64,000 nucleotides of DNA, from the NCBI RefSeq assembly GCF_003419895.1, contig NZ_QPMM01000001.1:868001-932000 (forward strand). Reading direction: 5' to 3'. Shown in pieces: positions 28,143 through 37,640 of this stretch; the first letter of the stretch is position 1, and every line of letters begins with the position of its first letter. A program made the position numbers and the translations under genes. Source of the stretch: Chitinophaga silvatica. Lineage in GTDB: Bacteria; Bacteroidota; Bacteroidia; Chitinophagales; Chitinophagaceae. Below the pieces are notes generated by a model. That model saw nothing but the letters and a program-made list of their open reading frames with translations. It had not been told where the DNA came from and searched no databases.

Positions 28143-29147
28143 ATGTCTGTTAAAATACTTGCAATAGAATCTTCCTGCGACGATACCGGAGCAGCCGTGT
28201 TGGTAGATGGTAAAGTCTTATCTAATAAAATTGCCAACCAGAAAGTACATGAACAATATGGTGGAGTAGTGCCAGAGCTGGCTTCCCGTGCACATCAGGA
28301 GAATATTGTGCCGGTAGTGGATATCGCATTAAAAACGGCTGGAGTGAAGGCAGAAGAATTAAGTGCAATTGCATTTACTCAATCTCCGGGTTTAATTGGT
28401 TCTTTATTGGTAGGTAGTTGCTTTGCCAAATCAATGGCTCTTGCGCTTAATATTCCTTTAATAGGGGTTCATCATATGCAGGCACACGTTTTAGCCAACT
28501 TTATTGATGATCCAAAGCCCGACTTCCCATTTTTATGTCTGACTGTTTCCGGCGGGCATACTCAGATTGTATTATGTGAAAGTCCACTTTCGATGAAAGT
28601 AATTGGAGCAACGTTAGATGATGCGGCAGGAGAGGCATTTGATAAAACAGCGAAAATACTTGGTCTTCCTTATCCGGGTGGGCCTTTAATTGATAAATAT
28701 GCGCAAACGGGCGATCAAACAAGATTTAAATTCCCGGAGCCAAAAATACCTGGATTGGATTTTAGTTTCAGCGGGCTAAAAACTGCGATTCTATATTTCC
28801 TTCAGGAAAATCAAAAACAGAATCCTGAATTTATACAACAAAACCTGCACGACATCTGTGCATCTATCCAACAAAGAATTATTAGCATCCTTCTTAATAA
28901 AGTAGTTAAAGCAGCAGCAGAAACAGGCGTTAAAGATATTGCCATTGCCGGTGGAGTGAGTGCAAACAGCGGACTTAGAAAAGCATTGGAAGAATATGGA
29001 GTGCAACATGGCTGGCGCACATTTATTCCCAAATTCGAGTATTGTACAGATAATGCAGGTATGATTGCCATTACTGCATACTACAAATATTTAGCGGGTG
29101 ATTTTGCAACTTTGGAAGCAGTGCCAACTGCACGAGCGGAGTTTTAA
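28143..29147 (+). CDS. tsaD: tRNA threonylcarbamoyladenosine synthase subunit TsaD
   Basis: 334-residue ASKHA-fold protein that transfers the threonylcarbamoyl group to A37 of ANN-decoding tRNAs. It begins ILAIESSCDDTGAAV, has the metal-binding HHMQAHV motif near residue 111, the VSGGHTQIVL phosphate loop and the C-terminal CTDNAGMIA motif. The length is normal. The stop codon (29145-29147) falls within the first copy of the downstream 100-base tandem repeat, so the repeat has captured the extreme 3' end of the gene. Confidence 0.96.
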   Translation: MSVKILAIESSCDDTGAAVLVDGKVLSNKIANQKVHEQYGGVVPELASRAHQENIVPVVDIALKTAGVKAEELSAIAFTQSPGLIGSLLVGSCFAKSMALALNIPLIGVHHMQAHVLANFIDDPKPDFPFLCLTVSGGHTQIVLCESPLSMKVIGATLDDAAGEAFDKTAKILGLPYPGGPLIDKYAQTGDQTRFKFPEPKIPGLDFSFSGLKTAILYFLQENQKQNPEFIQQNLHDICASIQQRIISILLNKVVKAAAETGVKDIAIAGGVSANSGLRKALEEYGVQHGWRTFIPKFEYCTDNAGMIAITAYYKYLAGDFATLEAVPTARAEF

Positions 29148-29670
29148 TTGCTCGCAAAGAGTATAAGGATGTTTAAGAAGCATAAGTTTTATTTTAACTT
29201 CTTAAAACAGTATTTCCTTTGCCCCTCTGCGAGAAACAATGTTTTAATTGCTCGCAAAGAGTATAAGGATGTTTAAGAAGCATAAGTTTTATTTTAATTC
29301 CTTAAAACAGTATTTCCTTTGCCCCTCTGCGAGAAACAATGTTTTAATTGCTCGCAAAGAGTATAAGGATGTTTAAGAAGCATAAGTTTTATTTTAATTC
29401 CTTAAAACAGTATTTCCTTTGCCCCTCTGCGAGAAACAATGTTTTAATTGCTCGCAAAGAGTATAAGGATGTTTAAGAAGCATAAGTTTTATTTTAATTT
29501 CTTAAAACAATATTTCTTATGCTTCTTTGCTTCTTTGCCCCTCTGCGAGAAACAACGTTTAATTGCTCGCAAAGAGTATAAGGATGTATAAGAAGCATAA
29601 GTTTTATTTTATCTTCTTAAAACAATATTTCTTATGCTTCTTTGCTGCTTTGCCACTCTGCGAGAAACAA
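29141..29670. repeat. Five tandem copies of a ~100-115-base palindromic repeat
   Basis: Units start at 29141, 29241, 29341, 29441 and 29557. The first three are exactly 100 bases and nearly identical; the last two are 116 and 114 bases. Each unit has complementary ends (CTCGCAAAGAG-like at the left, CTCTGCGAG at the right). Units four and five also carry AAGAAGCATAAG and its complement CTTATGCTTCTT; the first three lack 16 bases including this inner arm. The array begins in the last codons of tsaD and fills most of the gap to the fucosidase gene. No long open frame is present. Confidence 0.93.
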
Positions 29671-29758
29671 CTACCGTTAATTGCTAAAATGCTATCTCTT
29701 TTCTTCACTGAATCGATTTAGCTTTATCGCGCCAAAAAATATCTAAAGGCATTTAGCT

Positions 29759-31885
29759 ATGAAAAGAATTGTTGTTACTGCGTTATTAGCGCTATTTTTT
29801 GCCAACTTAAGCTTCGCTCAAGCACAATCAGCGCAAGTAGAATGGCGGAATCAAAAGTATTCCATGTTCATCCACTGGGGCGCTATTTACTCTACATTGG
29901 GTGGAGTTTGGGATGGCAAACCTGTAACCAGGGGGTATAGTGAGCAAATTCAAGCCCATGCCGGTATTTATAGTGATACCTATGCAAATGTTGCACGCCG
30001 CTTTCACCCTGAGCATTGGAATGCAGATTCCATCGTATTATTGGCAAAAGCTGCCGGTATGAAATCTGTTGTAATGACATCCAAACACCATGATGGTTTT
30101 TGTATGTTCCATTCGGCCTATACAGATTATAATGTTGTGGATGCTACTCCTTTCAAAAGAGATGTACTGAAAGAATTATCCGACGCTTGTCAACGTCATG
30201 GTCTTAAATTCGGTATGTATTTTTCATTGATCGACTGGCATTTCCCTCAGGCTTATCCTATTTCCAGCAATAATAGTGACCCTATTACGCCTGAACATCA
30301 CGAGTATAATAAGAAGCAGGTAACTGAGTTAATGACCAACTATGGTCCGGTTTCTGAAATCTGGTTCGATATGGGATCGTTGACTGTTCAGCAAAGCCGT
30401 GACCTGGCCGATATTGTACATCGTTACCAGCCAGGATGTATGGTGAGTGGCAGATTAGGTAATGATGCCGGTGATTTTTGTGTAATGGGAGATAACCAAT
30501 ACCCTGATTATAAAATTGCTAGTGCATGGCAAACTCCTGCATCTGTTTATGATGAAACATGGGGTTACAGAAGCTGGCAGCAACATGGGCCGGTGGAAGA
30601 AAAAGCTCATGAAAAATTATTAGGTCTTATTAAAGTAGTAAGCCGCGGAGGTAATTATTTGTTAAATATCGGTCCACGTGGTGATGGTTCTGTAGTAGAT
30701 TTCGAAGAGGATGTATTACTGAAAAATGGAGAGTGGCTGAAAGCTAATGGGGAAGCCATTTACAGCAGCACTGCCAATCCATTTGATACTACTTTTGCCT
30801 GGGGCGAAATAACTGCTAAACCAGGTAAGCTCTACTTACATTTATTAACTAATCCTGAAAATAATCAGATTGTTTTACCTGGTTTGAAAGGTAAAATCAG
30901 CAAGATCAATATTCTGGATAATGGTCAGACAGTTAAAGCAAAGATCAGTCAGAATGCCAATGGTACAACTATCCAACTTCCTTCGGACTTCAAACTAAAA
31001 GGTAAAGATGTTAGAGTATTGGCATTAACTTTTAATGGTGGTACAAACATTACTCCATTACACCTGATCAGCAAAGCAACTCTTTTGAATCGTTATAACG
31101 CAACACCATTATACAGCTTCTCAGGATCAGACTACGATAGTTATTATCGCAGCCAGGTAGGTAATTTATGGTCATTTACTTCAGCTCCTTCAGCTATCAA
31201 ACTGGTGTACAGTGAAGAAGAAAAAGGTAAAACCATTAAACTGACTTTAAACGGTAAATCACAGGATGTACAACTGAACGGCGGACAACAGGTTACTTTG
31301 CCAAACAACCCGGGCAGCTTACAATGGGGTTCTATGTATACTGTTGGTCCATTCTGGTCGGGAGTTGATGGTGCACATGCCAGCCTTCAACAGATCGATC
31401 TTTCTCGTCCTTGGCCTAACAATAATAGTAAGCCATGGAAATTGATGAGTGATTGGAAAAATGATGTGGAAATTCCTGTGCAAATAGACAGATCACATGC
31501 TATGTATATTCTGCAGGAGATCACAGCACCAGAAGCCGGTCAGTATTTAGTTGGATTTACCAGTGGAGATGGAATTGCTGTATTTCTGAATGGAGAAGAG
31601 CAAATCGTTCATAATAATCCTGACAGAGGTGGAACACAAAGCGAAGTATTGTTGTTAAATTTGAAAGCAGGAAAGAACCAATTGGTAGCTAAATTCTATA
31701 ACCGTTTTGCTAAAACATCGGTTGCTGGCATCAATCGTAATGTACCACAAGTGATGTATACACAGCCATTGGCGGTGAATCTGCCTACTGGTACACAAAC
31801 TTTGGAATTGAGAGAAGCTAATCCGGTTTCCGTGCATCGTAACTTAAGAATGCCTAATCTGTCGATCTTATTAGGTTCAAAATAA
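29759..31885 (+). CDS. Secreted GH29 alpha-L-fucosidase
   Basis: 708 residues. A signal peptide (IVVTALLALFFANLSFAQ) leads to a GH29 catalytic barrel: YSMFIHWGAIYS, SKHHDGFCMF (His110, His111 substrate contacts), and the nucleophile Asp204 in EIWFDMGSL. After about residue 330 comes a beta-sandwich, and the C-terminal 200 residues look like a PA14 or carbohydrate-binding-type domain (ITAPEAGQYLVGFTSGDGIAVFLNG). It probably removes alpha-linked fucose from glycans in the periplasm or outside. The gene is followed after 3 bases by the methyltransferase gene. Confidence 0.9.
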   Translation: MKRIVVTALLALFFANLSFAQAQSAQVEWRNQKYSMFIHWGAIYSTLGGVWDGKPVTRGYSEQIQAHAGIYSDTYANVARRFHPEHWNADSIVLLAKAAGMKSVVMTSKHHDGFCMFHSAYTDYNVVDATPFKRDVLKELSDACQRHGLKFGMYFSLIDWHFPQAYPISSNNSDPITPEHHEYNKKQVTELMTNYGPVSEIWFDMGSLTVQQSRDLADIVHRYQPGCMVSGRLGNDAGDFCVMGDNQYPDYKIASAWQTPASVYDETWGYRSWQQHGPVEEKAHEKLLGLIKVVSRGGNYLLNIGPRGDGSVVDFEEDVLLKNGEWLKANGEAIYSSTANPFDTTFAWGEITAKPGKLYLHLLTNPENNQIVLPGLKGKISKINILDNGQTVKAKISQNANGTTIQLPSDFKLKGKDVRVLALTFNGGTNITPLHLISKATLLNRYNATPLYSFSGSDYDSYYRSQVGNLWSFTSAPSAIKLVYSEEEKGKTIKLTLNGKSQDVQLNGGQQVTLPNNPGSLQWGSMYTVGPFWSGVDGAHASLQQIDLSRPWPNNNSKPWKLMSDWKNDVEIPVQIDRSHAMYILQEITAPEAGQYLVGFTSGDGIAVFLNGEEQIVHNNPDRGGTQSEVLLLNLKAGKNQLVAKFYNRFAKTSVAGINRNVPQVMYTQPLAVNLPTGTQTLELREANPVSVHRNLRMPNLSILLGSK

Positions 31886-31888
31886 ATA

Positions 31889-32611
31889 ATGGCAAATACC
31901 TTTTTTCAATTTAAGCAGTTTACCGTACACCAGGCGTTATGTGCGATGAAAGTATGTACAGATGCCTGTATACAAGGCGCGTATACTGCGAGGTATTTAA
32001 ATCAAAATAACTTATCAGTACCGGCCATCCTCGATCTGGGAGCCGGTACTGGTTTGTTGAGTTTACTGTTGGCCCAGCAAACTACCTCTGATATAACGGC
32101 GGTGGAACTAGATCCCGGAGCCGCAAGGCAGGCCACTGAAAATTTTGCCTTATCTCCCTGGTCAGATCGTTTGCAACTCATGCAAACGGATATACGAAAA
32201 TTGGAGGCGTCATCAACCTACAACTTCATAATTACCAATCCTCCATTTTATGAAGATGCACTAAAGAGTGGACAAGCCGAAAAAGACCAGGCTATGCATG
32301 CCACCAATTTAAGTTATAATGAATTGCTGCGTGCCATCAACAGTTTACTGGCTGCTGATGGAGAAATATCGGTACTATTGCCTTACCAGGCTTTTAATAG
32401 TTTTATGACATTGGCTCTGCAGTCAAATTTGTTCCTGAAACAAAGATTAGATATCCGCCAGACTACCAGTCATTCCTATTTCAGGACCGTTGGGATCTTT
32501 AGTCGGGTTGCCACGGGAACAGCGGTAGAAGAGTTATCTATCCATGATACATCTCGAAACTATACTCCTGAATTTATTGAATTGTTGAAGCCTTATTATT
32601 TATATCTCTGA
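31889..32611 (+). CDS. tRNA1(Val) (adenine37-N6)-methyltransferase, TrmN6/YfiC-like
   Basis: 240-residue class I SAM-dependent methyltransferase. It starts FQFKQFTVHQALCAMKVCTDACIQGAY (family N-terminus), has the SAM-binding LDLGAGTGLLSLLLA motif near residue 50 and the catalytic NPPFYEDALKSG motif typical of N6-adenine methyltransferases, matching the TrmN6 group. It begins 3 bases after the fucosidase stop. Its last 12 bases overlap the convergent gene at 32600. Confidence 0.88.
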   Translation: MANTFFQFKQFTVHQALCAMKVCTDACIQGAYTARYLNQNNLSVPAILDLGAGTGLLSLLLAQQTTSDITAVELDPGAARQATENFALSPWSDRLQLMQTDIRKLEASSTYNFIITNPPFYEDALKSGQAEKDQAMHATNLSYNELLRAINSLLAADGEISVLLPYQAFNSFMTLALQSNLFLKQRLDIRQTTSHSYFRTVGIFSRVATGTAVEELSIHDTSRNYTPEFIELLKPYYLYL

Positions 32612-33820
32612 ATTTCCGGAAGCATAATCGTTCAGGTATTCGAAATATGAAGTAAGCTGCCCGTCTTTTGTGATGGTTGCTTTATCTATCATTTCATTCT
32701 GAGGCTCGAGCAGGGCTTCAAATACATATTTCATCAGCTGGTCACCAAAATACTGGGAGGCATCTCTTGGTAGTTCGTTAGGAAGATTGCCTACACACAT
32801 CATATCTACTGTTTCTTTGAGATAAGGTTCTGTGCGTTGCATGGTTGCCTTATCAACTCCATATACCGGTTTTTCTATGGTACTATCACCCAGGTTGCAG
32901 GGGATAGATCCTTGTTCATCATCTGTAATATCTGCGATGACTTTGATATTGAAGTTTTCTTTTTTCAGGTCTTGTGCCTGGAAAAGGGGAGGAATATTAT
33001 GATCCCAGTAAATACCATTAATCAGGATATCACTTACTGTTACATAAGGCAGAAACCTGCATTCATAGCTTTCGGGATGTTGGTGAAAGTCGCTCCGGCT
33101 GTATGTCTTATCATTTTTTCTCAGATAAAGCTCTCCGGCTTTTAACTGAGTATAAACCGGATAAGCATATTGATTGATGAGATATTCTTCTGGTGGAATG
33201 TATTTGATACCCAGTAATCCCATGATCTCCAGGGCTCCTGCAGCCACTCTTCCGGAGCCGGTAATGATAATCTTTATAGGAGGAAGCTTAATGCCGAAAT
33301 AATGGCCTATAAGGGCCTGAAAATCGTGCATGGTATATACCCTCTTGAAGTGGAAGCTATGCGTTTTTTCGCCATAGGCCATTAATCCATTATGCGCACC
33401 AACGACGCCTGCAAAGAAACCAAAGCCGAGAATTCTTTGTCCATCCGGATGCACCAGGCATTCATAATCGACCAGCGTAATATTTTTTTGTAGGATAGCC
33501 TGCAACATTTTCTGGTTATGAGGTTGCTTTTTCTTGGTATGACTGAAAAAGAGATATGTTTTGCCTGGAATTAATTTTTCAGGAGGAATTTCTTTAATGC
33601 CAAATAAGATCTGGCAATTGGATAAATCTTCCTGCAGGGGAATTCCTTCCCGGCTATATTCTTCATCGCTGAAAGCCCGGATGGTGGAAGGTTGCACGTA
33701 TATACGCACCTTAGGGAAGTGGTGCATAATCCACTGACATTGTTTTGGGGTAAAGGCAACGCGATTATCGTGGGGGTGTTTTTCTTCGCGAATCAGGCCT
33801 ATATGTATGAGGTTCTCCAT
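32600..33820 (-). CDS. Alanine/saccharopine dehydrogenase-like NAD(P)-dependent protein
   Basis: 406 residues. The N-terminal domain (IHIGLIREEKHPHDNRVAFTP) is the AlaDH/PNT N-terminal fold, with KQCQWIM following. A mid-protein GSGRVAAGALEIM stretch is the Rossmann nucleotide-binding region. Such proteins include alanine dehydrogenase, NAD(P) transhydrogenase alpha and lysine-forming saccharopine dehydrogenase; the length and the VTVSDILINGIYWD region fit the last best. It could therefore act in lysine metabolism, but the substrate is not established. It is convergent with trmN6 with a 12-base overlap. Confidence 0.75.
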   Translation of the reverse strand: MENLIHIGLIREEKHPHDNRVAFTPKQCQWIMHHFPKVRIYVQPSTIRAFSDEEYSREGIPLQEDLSNCQILFGIKEIPPEKLIPGKTYLFFSHTKKKQPHNQKMLQAILQKNITLVDYECLVHPDGQRILGFGFFAGVVGAHNGLMAYGEKTHSFHFKRVYTMHDFQALIGHYFGIKLPPIKIIITGSGRVAAGALEIMGLLGIKYIPPEEYLINQYAYPVYTQLKAGELYLRKNDKTYSRSDFHQHPESYECRFLPYVTVSDILINGIYWDHNIPPLFQAQDLKKENFNIKVIADITDDEQGSIPCNLGDSTIEKPVYGVDKATMQRTEPYLKETVDMMCVGNLPNELPRDASQYFGDQLMKYVFEALLEPQNEMIDKATITKDGQLTSYFEYLNDYASGNSEI

Positions 33821-33897
33821 TTTTTGAAATTACGATATTTCCCTGAGCCAGAAGGAGGGACAGATTTGAGAAATTTTTAAAATAATTTTTTAAAGAT

Positions 33898-33928
33898 GTT
33901 GGAGTTTCAAAAAGAGTACCTATATTTG
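33898..33928 (+). promoter_or_regulatory. Promoter of the tRNA-Leu gene
   Basis: GTTG (33898-33901), a 19-base spacer, then TATATTTG (33921-33928), a perfect -7. Transcription would begin about 30 bases before the tRNA. Confidence 0.7.
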
Positions 33929-33963
33929 CATCCCGTTTCGGCGGAATAGTTCTTCAAAGTATT

Positions 33964-34050
33964 GCCCAGATGGCGGAATTGGTAGACGCGCTAGACTCAA
34001 AATCTTGTTTTCGAAAGGGAGTGCAGGTTCGATTCCTGTTCTGGGCACCA
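33964..34050 (+). tRNA. tRNA-Leu (CAA)
   Basis: 87-base class II tRNA including encoded CCA. The acceptor arms GCCCAGA/TCTGGGC pair perfectly; the anticodon loop CTCAAAA gives anticodon CAA (reads UUG). The T-arm is GGTTCGATTCC and a long variable arm is present, as expected for Leu. Its 3' end is followed by a terminator and then by a possible decayed integrase, so it may be an integration site. Confidence 0.97.
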
Positions 34051-34052
34051 CA

Positions 34053-34087
34053 AAGGCTTGTAAGTATTTGACTTACAAGCCTTTTTT
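34053..34087 (+). terminator. Intrinsic terminator after tRNA-Leu
   Basis: 13-base perfect stem (34053-34065 with 34071-34083), 5-base loop, T-run. Confidence 0.88.
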
Positions 34088-34140
34088 GTTTGTATGATTG
34101 TCAAATTTCTCCGCTTTTTCCCGCTTTCAACCACTATTGT

Positions 34141-34172
34141 TGACAAGCATTTGACAAGCAAAATGACAAGCA
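34141..34172 (+). repeat. Three short direct repeats (TGACAAGCA)
   Basis: TGACAAGCA occurs at 34141, 34152 and 34164, 11-12 bases apart. Position between tRNA-Leu and the recombinase-like remnant suggests integrase arm-type binding sites (inference). A short frame begins with ATG at 34199 just after the repeats and could be the old N-terminus of the integrase gene. Confidence 0.45.
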
Positions 34173-34289
34173 GAATTTTTCTTCTATCATGGCTACTACA
34201 AAGCATTCCACTCGTAGCCTCTTCACAAAAAAACAAACGTCAAACCAAAAACACAAGAAGAGCGAAATCACAATAGCGAAACGAAAAAA

Positions 34290-34691
34290 TTGCTGGAGGA
34301 AAGAAGGAGCAGGCTATCAATTACTCGTCAGATTTTACGAAAACAGTATGACCGGTTAAAACCTGAGCAGAGAACAGGACTTGTTTTCAAATCACCTGAT
34401 CTAAGAGCTTGTAATTATGCGTTGGAGGTCTGGTGTAAAAATGCAGGGATAACTGGCATTGCTATTTTATTGCAGGATAATCAGGTAGAAGCTGTAACTG
34501 TTGTAATGTTGATGGGGGTAAGTAAGATGAAGCATGTACTGGCTACATATAGGCACTTAAGACCGAAGAATGTAGAGGAGGTATTACGCAAGTTACCTAT
34601 GCCAATTGATAGTAGTCAAGATGAATATCCGTTTCCCTGGGAGTGGAGCCAACAAATGAGTGTTATAAACACAGGAGGGCTTTGTCAATAG
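34290..34691 (+). pseudogene. Decayed tyrosine recombinase, C-terminal remnant
   Basis: A 133-codon frame whose middle (VFKSPDLRACNYALEVWCKNAGI) and end (MGVSKMKHVLATYRHLRP, then VEEVLRKLP) resemble the last third of phage-type integrases. The catalytic HxxR box expected after the NAGI segment is replaced by unrelated sequence, the usual LGH motif reads LMGVSK, and the Tyr in ATYRHL may be the old nucleophile. An upstream ATG at 34199 opens a 56-codon frame in another phase. Together with the tRNA-Leu just upstream, this suggests the remains of an integrated element. It may instead be a divergent functional protein; homology is judged by eye. Confidence 0.45.
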
Positions 34692-34940
34692 AGGTTTCGG
34701 GTTTTAACTGTTTTCTTAAAACCTGAAATATAATTGACGTAATTGTACTATTGTCAACTTTTTTTTTTATTTACCTTTAGCAAGATAATTAGTCCAAGCC
34801 ATTGTTTTTTGGTTATCTGATCAGGCAAGCGTGTATTTTCTTTGTGGGCAATTATCATTAGTTAACCAGAAAGCAATTGTAAATTATATATTGCTGCCAA
34901 CAGCAAACCTGAACATTTTTCTCTTTTAAATTACTGTGTA

Positions 34941-35051
34941 AGATTGAATGGTGTGGAAGTGACCGAAGATAATTACGCTTACTGCCGCGCCATGTTTGCC
35001 AATGTGTTCAGCGACTTCTATCTCTTCAGTGATGATGTTCAATTTCTTTAA
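34941..35051 (+). pseudogene. Fragment of a cyclic-peptide-type ABC exporter (SyrD/PvdE-like)
   Basis: In one frame the DNA reads RLNGVEVTEDNYAYCRAMFA then NVFSDFYLFSDDVQFL and a stop. 'LFA-x-VFSDFYLF' is the conserved stretch after Walker A in ABC exporters associated with cyclic peptides and siderophores. Only 36 codons remain; no Walker motifs or membrane part are nearby. Local base composition is more GC-rich than the DNA on either side. It is best seen as a deletion scar. Confidence 0.6.
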
Positions 35052-35119
35052 TCCCGTGCTGCGCGCAGATATCATCCGGTCCTGCCACCAATATTCATCT
35101 TTCTAACAAAAATTACTAT

Positions 35120-37621
35120 ATGCTATATTACCCTCTATTACCTGCTGAAAGAACTACTGTTAACCCATTTCTACGACATCTTATCAAAATATTACTGTTG
35201 TTGTTATTGCTTCTTCATTCTTCATTACAGACACTATACGCACAGGCGCCCGCAGCAGCTGATATCAGTGGAACCATTGTGAACAGCGAAGGCACACCCC
35301 TGCGCGATGCCGTAGTGTTGCTGAAAAGAACTGCCGACTCGGTTATTTATAAAACAGCCCTGAGCAATGAGCAAGGCGTTTTTGCCTTCAGTGCTGTAAA
35401 AACAGATAACTATTTTATAGAGATCAATATCCTTGGGTTTGAAAAATTGCGCCGCTATAATTTACAGATGAGCAGTGCCGCTATCTCACTCGGGAAACTA
35501 CCGCTGCAGATCGCTTCAAATAATTTAACTGGTGTGGAAGTACGAGCCAGAATACCACTGATAGAACGACAGATCGATAAAACGGTGGTGAATGTAGAGA
35601 ATAGCATCATCTCGGAAGGCGCCAACGTGCTGGAAGTGATGCAACGCTTGCCAGGCGTGCAGGTGGATCAGAACGGGGCGGTCGCCATTAACGGCAAAAG
35701 AGGGGTAATGGTATTTATGGACGGCAAAGCTGTGATGATGTCGCCGGAAGATATTGCGGACCAGCTCCGTGGGATGGCCTCTTCCAGTATTTCGAAGATA
35801 GAGATCATTGCCAAACCTGGCGCACGCTATGACGCTGCCGGCAGCGGTGGTATCATTAACATCGTCAGGAAAAAAGTGAAGAAGGAAGGCTTCAATGGTA
35901 GCGTGAATGCCGGTTTTGGGCAGAGCTACTACAGCAGGTATAATGCCGGTTTTAATCTCAGCTGGAGAAGCAAATATTATAATTTCTTCTTCAACGGGTC
36001 TTATCAGAACAATAAAAATTTTTTCATCAATCATATTACGAATGATATCCTGAACAATGACGGATCTGTTAAGACCAGGCAACATGCGGATAATGATATC
36101 ACCCGCGTAACAGAGGCCTATAACCCGGCAATTGGCGCCGAGTTTTATTTGTCGAAGCGGACTACCTTGTCGCTCACGGGTATCGGTGGGCTTCAGTTAG
36201 CGAAGAACACGACTGATTCAAAGGCGGTTGATTATGACGGCAAATTGTCAACAGGTAGCCAGGATTTTAACAGCATCGTGCACGACAAACCCTTTAACTA
36301 CACCCTGTCCATGCATCTGGCACACAAGATAGACAGTACTGGCAGGGAGATCTCCGGTGACCTGGACTACTCCAATTACTGGAGCCGGGCTAACCAGGAC
36401 ATCAAAAACCGTTATTACGATGTCAACAGCACACTTAAGAATGAGGAGAACAGTTTCTTCGATCAACACCGTAAATTGAATATCTATGCCGCCAAAATAG
36501 ATTATATCCAACCATTGAAAAATAATGCCAGACTGGAATTTGGCTGGAAGTCGAGCTACGTGGATATCAAAAACGACAATAAATTCTTCAACAAGGTAGG
36601 CGGTCAGAATATCATAGATTCATCGAAGTATGATAATACATTGAACCAGGAGAACATTAATGCGCTCTATGTCAACCTTAATAAAGAATATGAAAAGCTG
36701 AGCTTCCAGGTGGGGCTGAGGGCAGAGCATACGTGGAATATCAATGAGCAGCAGGTGCAGCAATTCCGTCTGGAAAGAAACTATGTGCAATTGTTTCCGT
36801 CACTGTTTATTGACTACAAACTAAACAAGAACCAGACACTGAATATGAAGATCAGCCGGCGTACCGACCGGCCGGTATATTCTCAGCTCAACCCATTCCG
36901 GCGGCCGTTATCGCCGACACTGTTTTATGAGGGGAACCCTAATCTGCAGCCGCAGACCTCTGTGAACAGCGAGCTTACGTGGGCGTATAATAACCAGCTT
37001 TTCATTACCTTCGGCTATGATAATTTCCAGAACTACATCGGAACGGTGCCACGGCTGGACAGTAATCTGGTAACGATCACCCGTCTGCCGAGCAATATTC
37101 ATGGTTCCTATTCTTTCAACTTCGATATAGTATATACGAAACAGTTATTGCCCTGGTGGAATACCTCCAACGCTATCTCTTTTTACCGCCAGGCATTCAA
37201 GGGTATGGAAGATGATTTTGTACTGAATAACAATGGTATCCTGTCTTTTAATTTTGATGCCAACAACACTTTTATTTTAAGTAAAACATTTTCTGCCGAG
37301 TGTAGCTTCAGGGCGGTATCGAAACACCGGGTGATCGCTACTACTTTCGGTGGCTATTACATTCTCAGTGCCGGTGTCAAACAGATGGTGTTTGGCAACA
37401 AAGGATCGGTGGCGCTCAAAGTCACGAATATTCTGCAATCAGAAGATGAGGGATCTACCTACGGTTATAAAAACCTGAATCAGTATTGGCTGATCAACTT
37501 TTATTCGAGAGCTGCTTCGATCAACTTTACTTACCGCTTCGGGAAAGGTAAAGCGCCGAAAATGCGTACAGAAAGCGGTTCCGCTGATGAACAACAGAGA
37601 TCAAGAGGTGGGAGTAACTAA
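35120..37621 (+). CDS. TonB-dependent-receptor-like outer-membrane beta-barrel protein
   Basis: 833 residues. A signal peptide (ILLLLLLLLHSSLQTLYAQ) is followed by a carboxypeptidase-regulatory-like beta-sandwich (ISGTIVNSEGTPLRDAVVLLKR, about 45-130), a plug domain (VLEVMQRLPGVQVDQNGAVAINGK near 170, then SKIEIIAKPGARYDAAGSGG) and a large beta-barrel with many aromatic strand ends up to about residue 810. This fits the outer-membrane beta-barrel family common in Bacteroidota, possibly a receptor for a peptide or siderophore. The neighbours are natural-product gene fragments, so it is probably the surviving transport gene of a lost cluster. The reading frame is intact. Confidence 0.88.
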   Translation: MLYYPLLPAERTTVNPFLRHLIKILLLLLLLLHSSLQTLYAQAPAAADISGTIVNSEGTPLRDAVVLLKRTADSVIYKTALSNEQGVFAFSAVKTDNYFIEINILGFEKLRRYNLQMSSAAISLGKLPLQIASNNLTGVEVRARIPLIERQIDKTVVNVENSIISEGANVLEVMQRLPGVQVDQNGAVAINGKRGVMVFMDGKAVMMSPEDIADQLRGMASSSISKIEIIAKPGARYDAAGSGGIINIVRKKVKKEGFNGSVNAGFGQSYYSRYNAGFNLSWRSKYYNFFFNGSYQNNKNFFINHITNDILNNDGSVKTRQHADNDITRVTEAYNPAIGAEFYLSKRTTLSLTGIGGLQLAKNTTDSKAVDYDGKLSTGSQDFNSIVHDKPFNYTLSMHLAHKIDSTGREISGDLDYSNYWSRANQDIKNRYYDVNSTLKNEENSFFDQHRKLNIYAAKIDYIQPLKNNARLEFGWKSSYVDIKNDNKFFNKVGGQNIIDSSKYDNTLNQENINALYVNLNKEYEKLSFQVGLRAEHTWNINEQQVQQFRLERNYVQLFPSLFIDYKLNKNQTLNMKISRRTDRPVYSQLNPFRRPLSPTLFYEGNPNLQPQTSVNSELTWAYNNQLFITFGYDNFQNYIGTVPRLDSNLVTITRLPSNIHGSYSFNFDIVYTKQLLPWWNTSNAISFYRQAFKGMEDDFVLNNNGILSFNFDANNTFILSKTFSAECSFRAVSKHRVIATTFGGYYILSAGVKQMVFGNKGSVALKVTNILQSEDEGSTYGYKNLNQYWLINFYSRAASINFTYRFGKGKAPKMRTESGSADEQQRSRGGSN

Positions 37622-37640
37622 ACCATTTGTGAAAAAAATT

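Noticed and set aside
29141..29670. Tandem array considered as a CRISPR
   Set aside because: Units are 100-116 bases and contiguous, without unique spacers between short repeats, and no cas genes are nearby.
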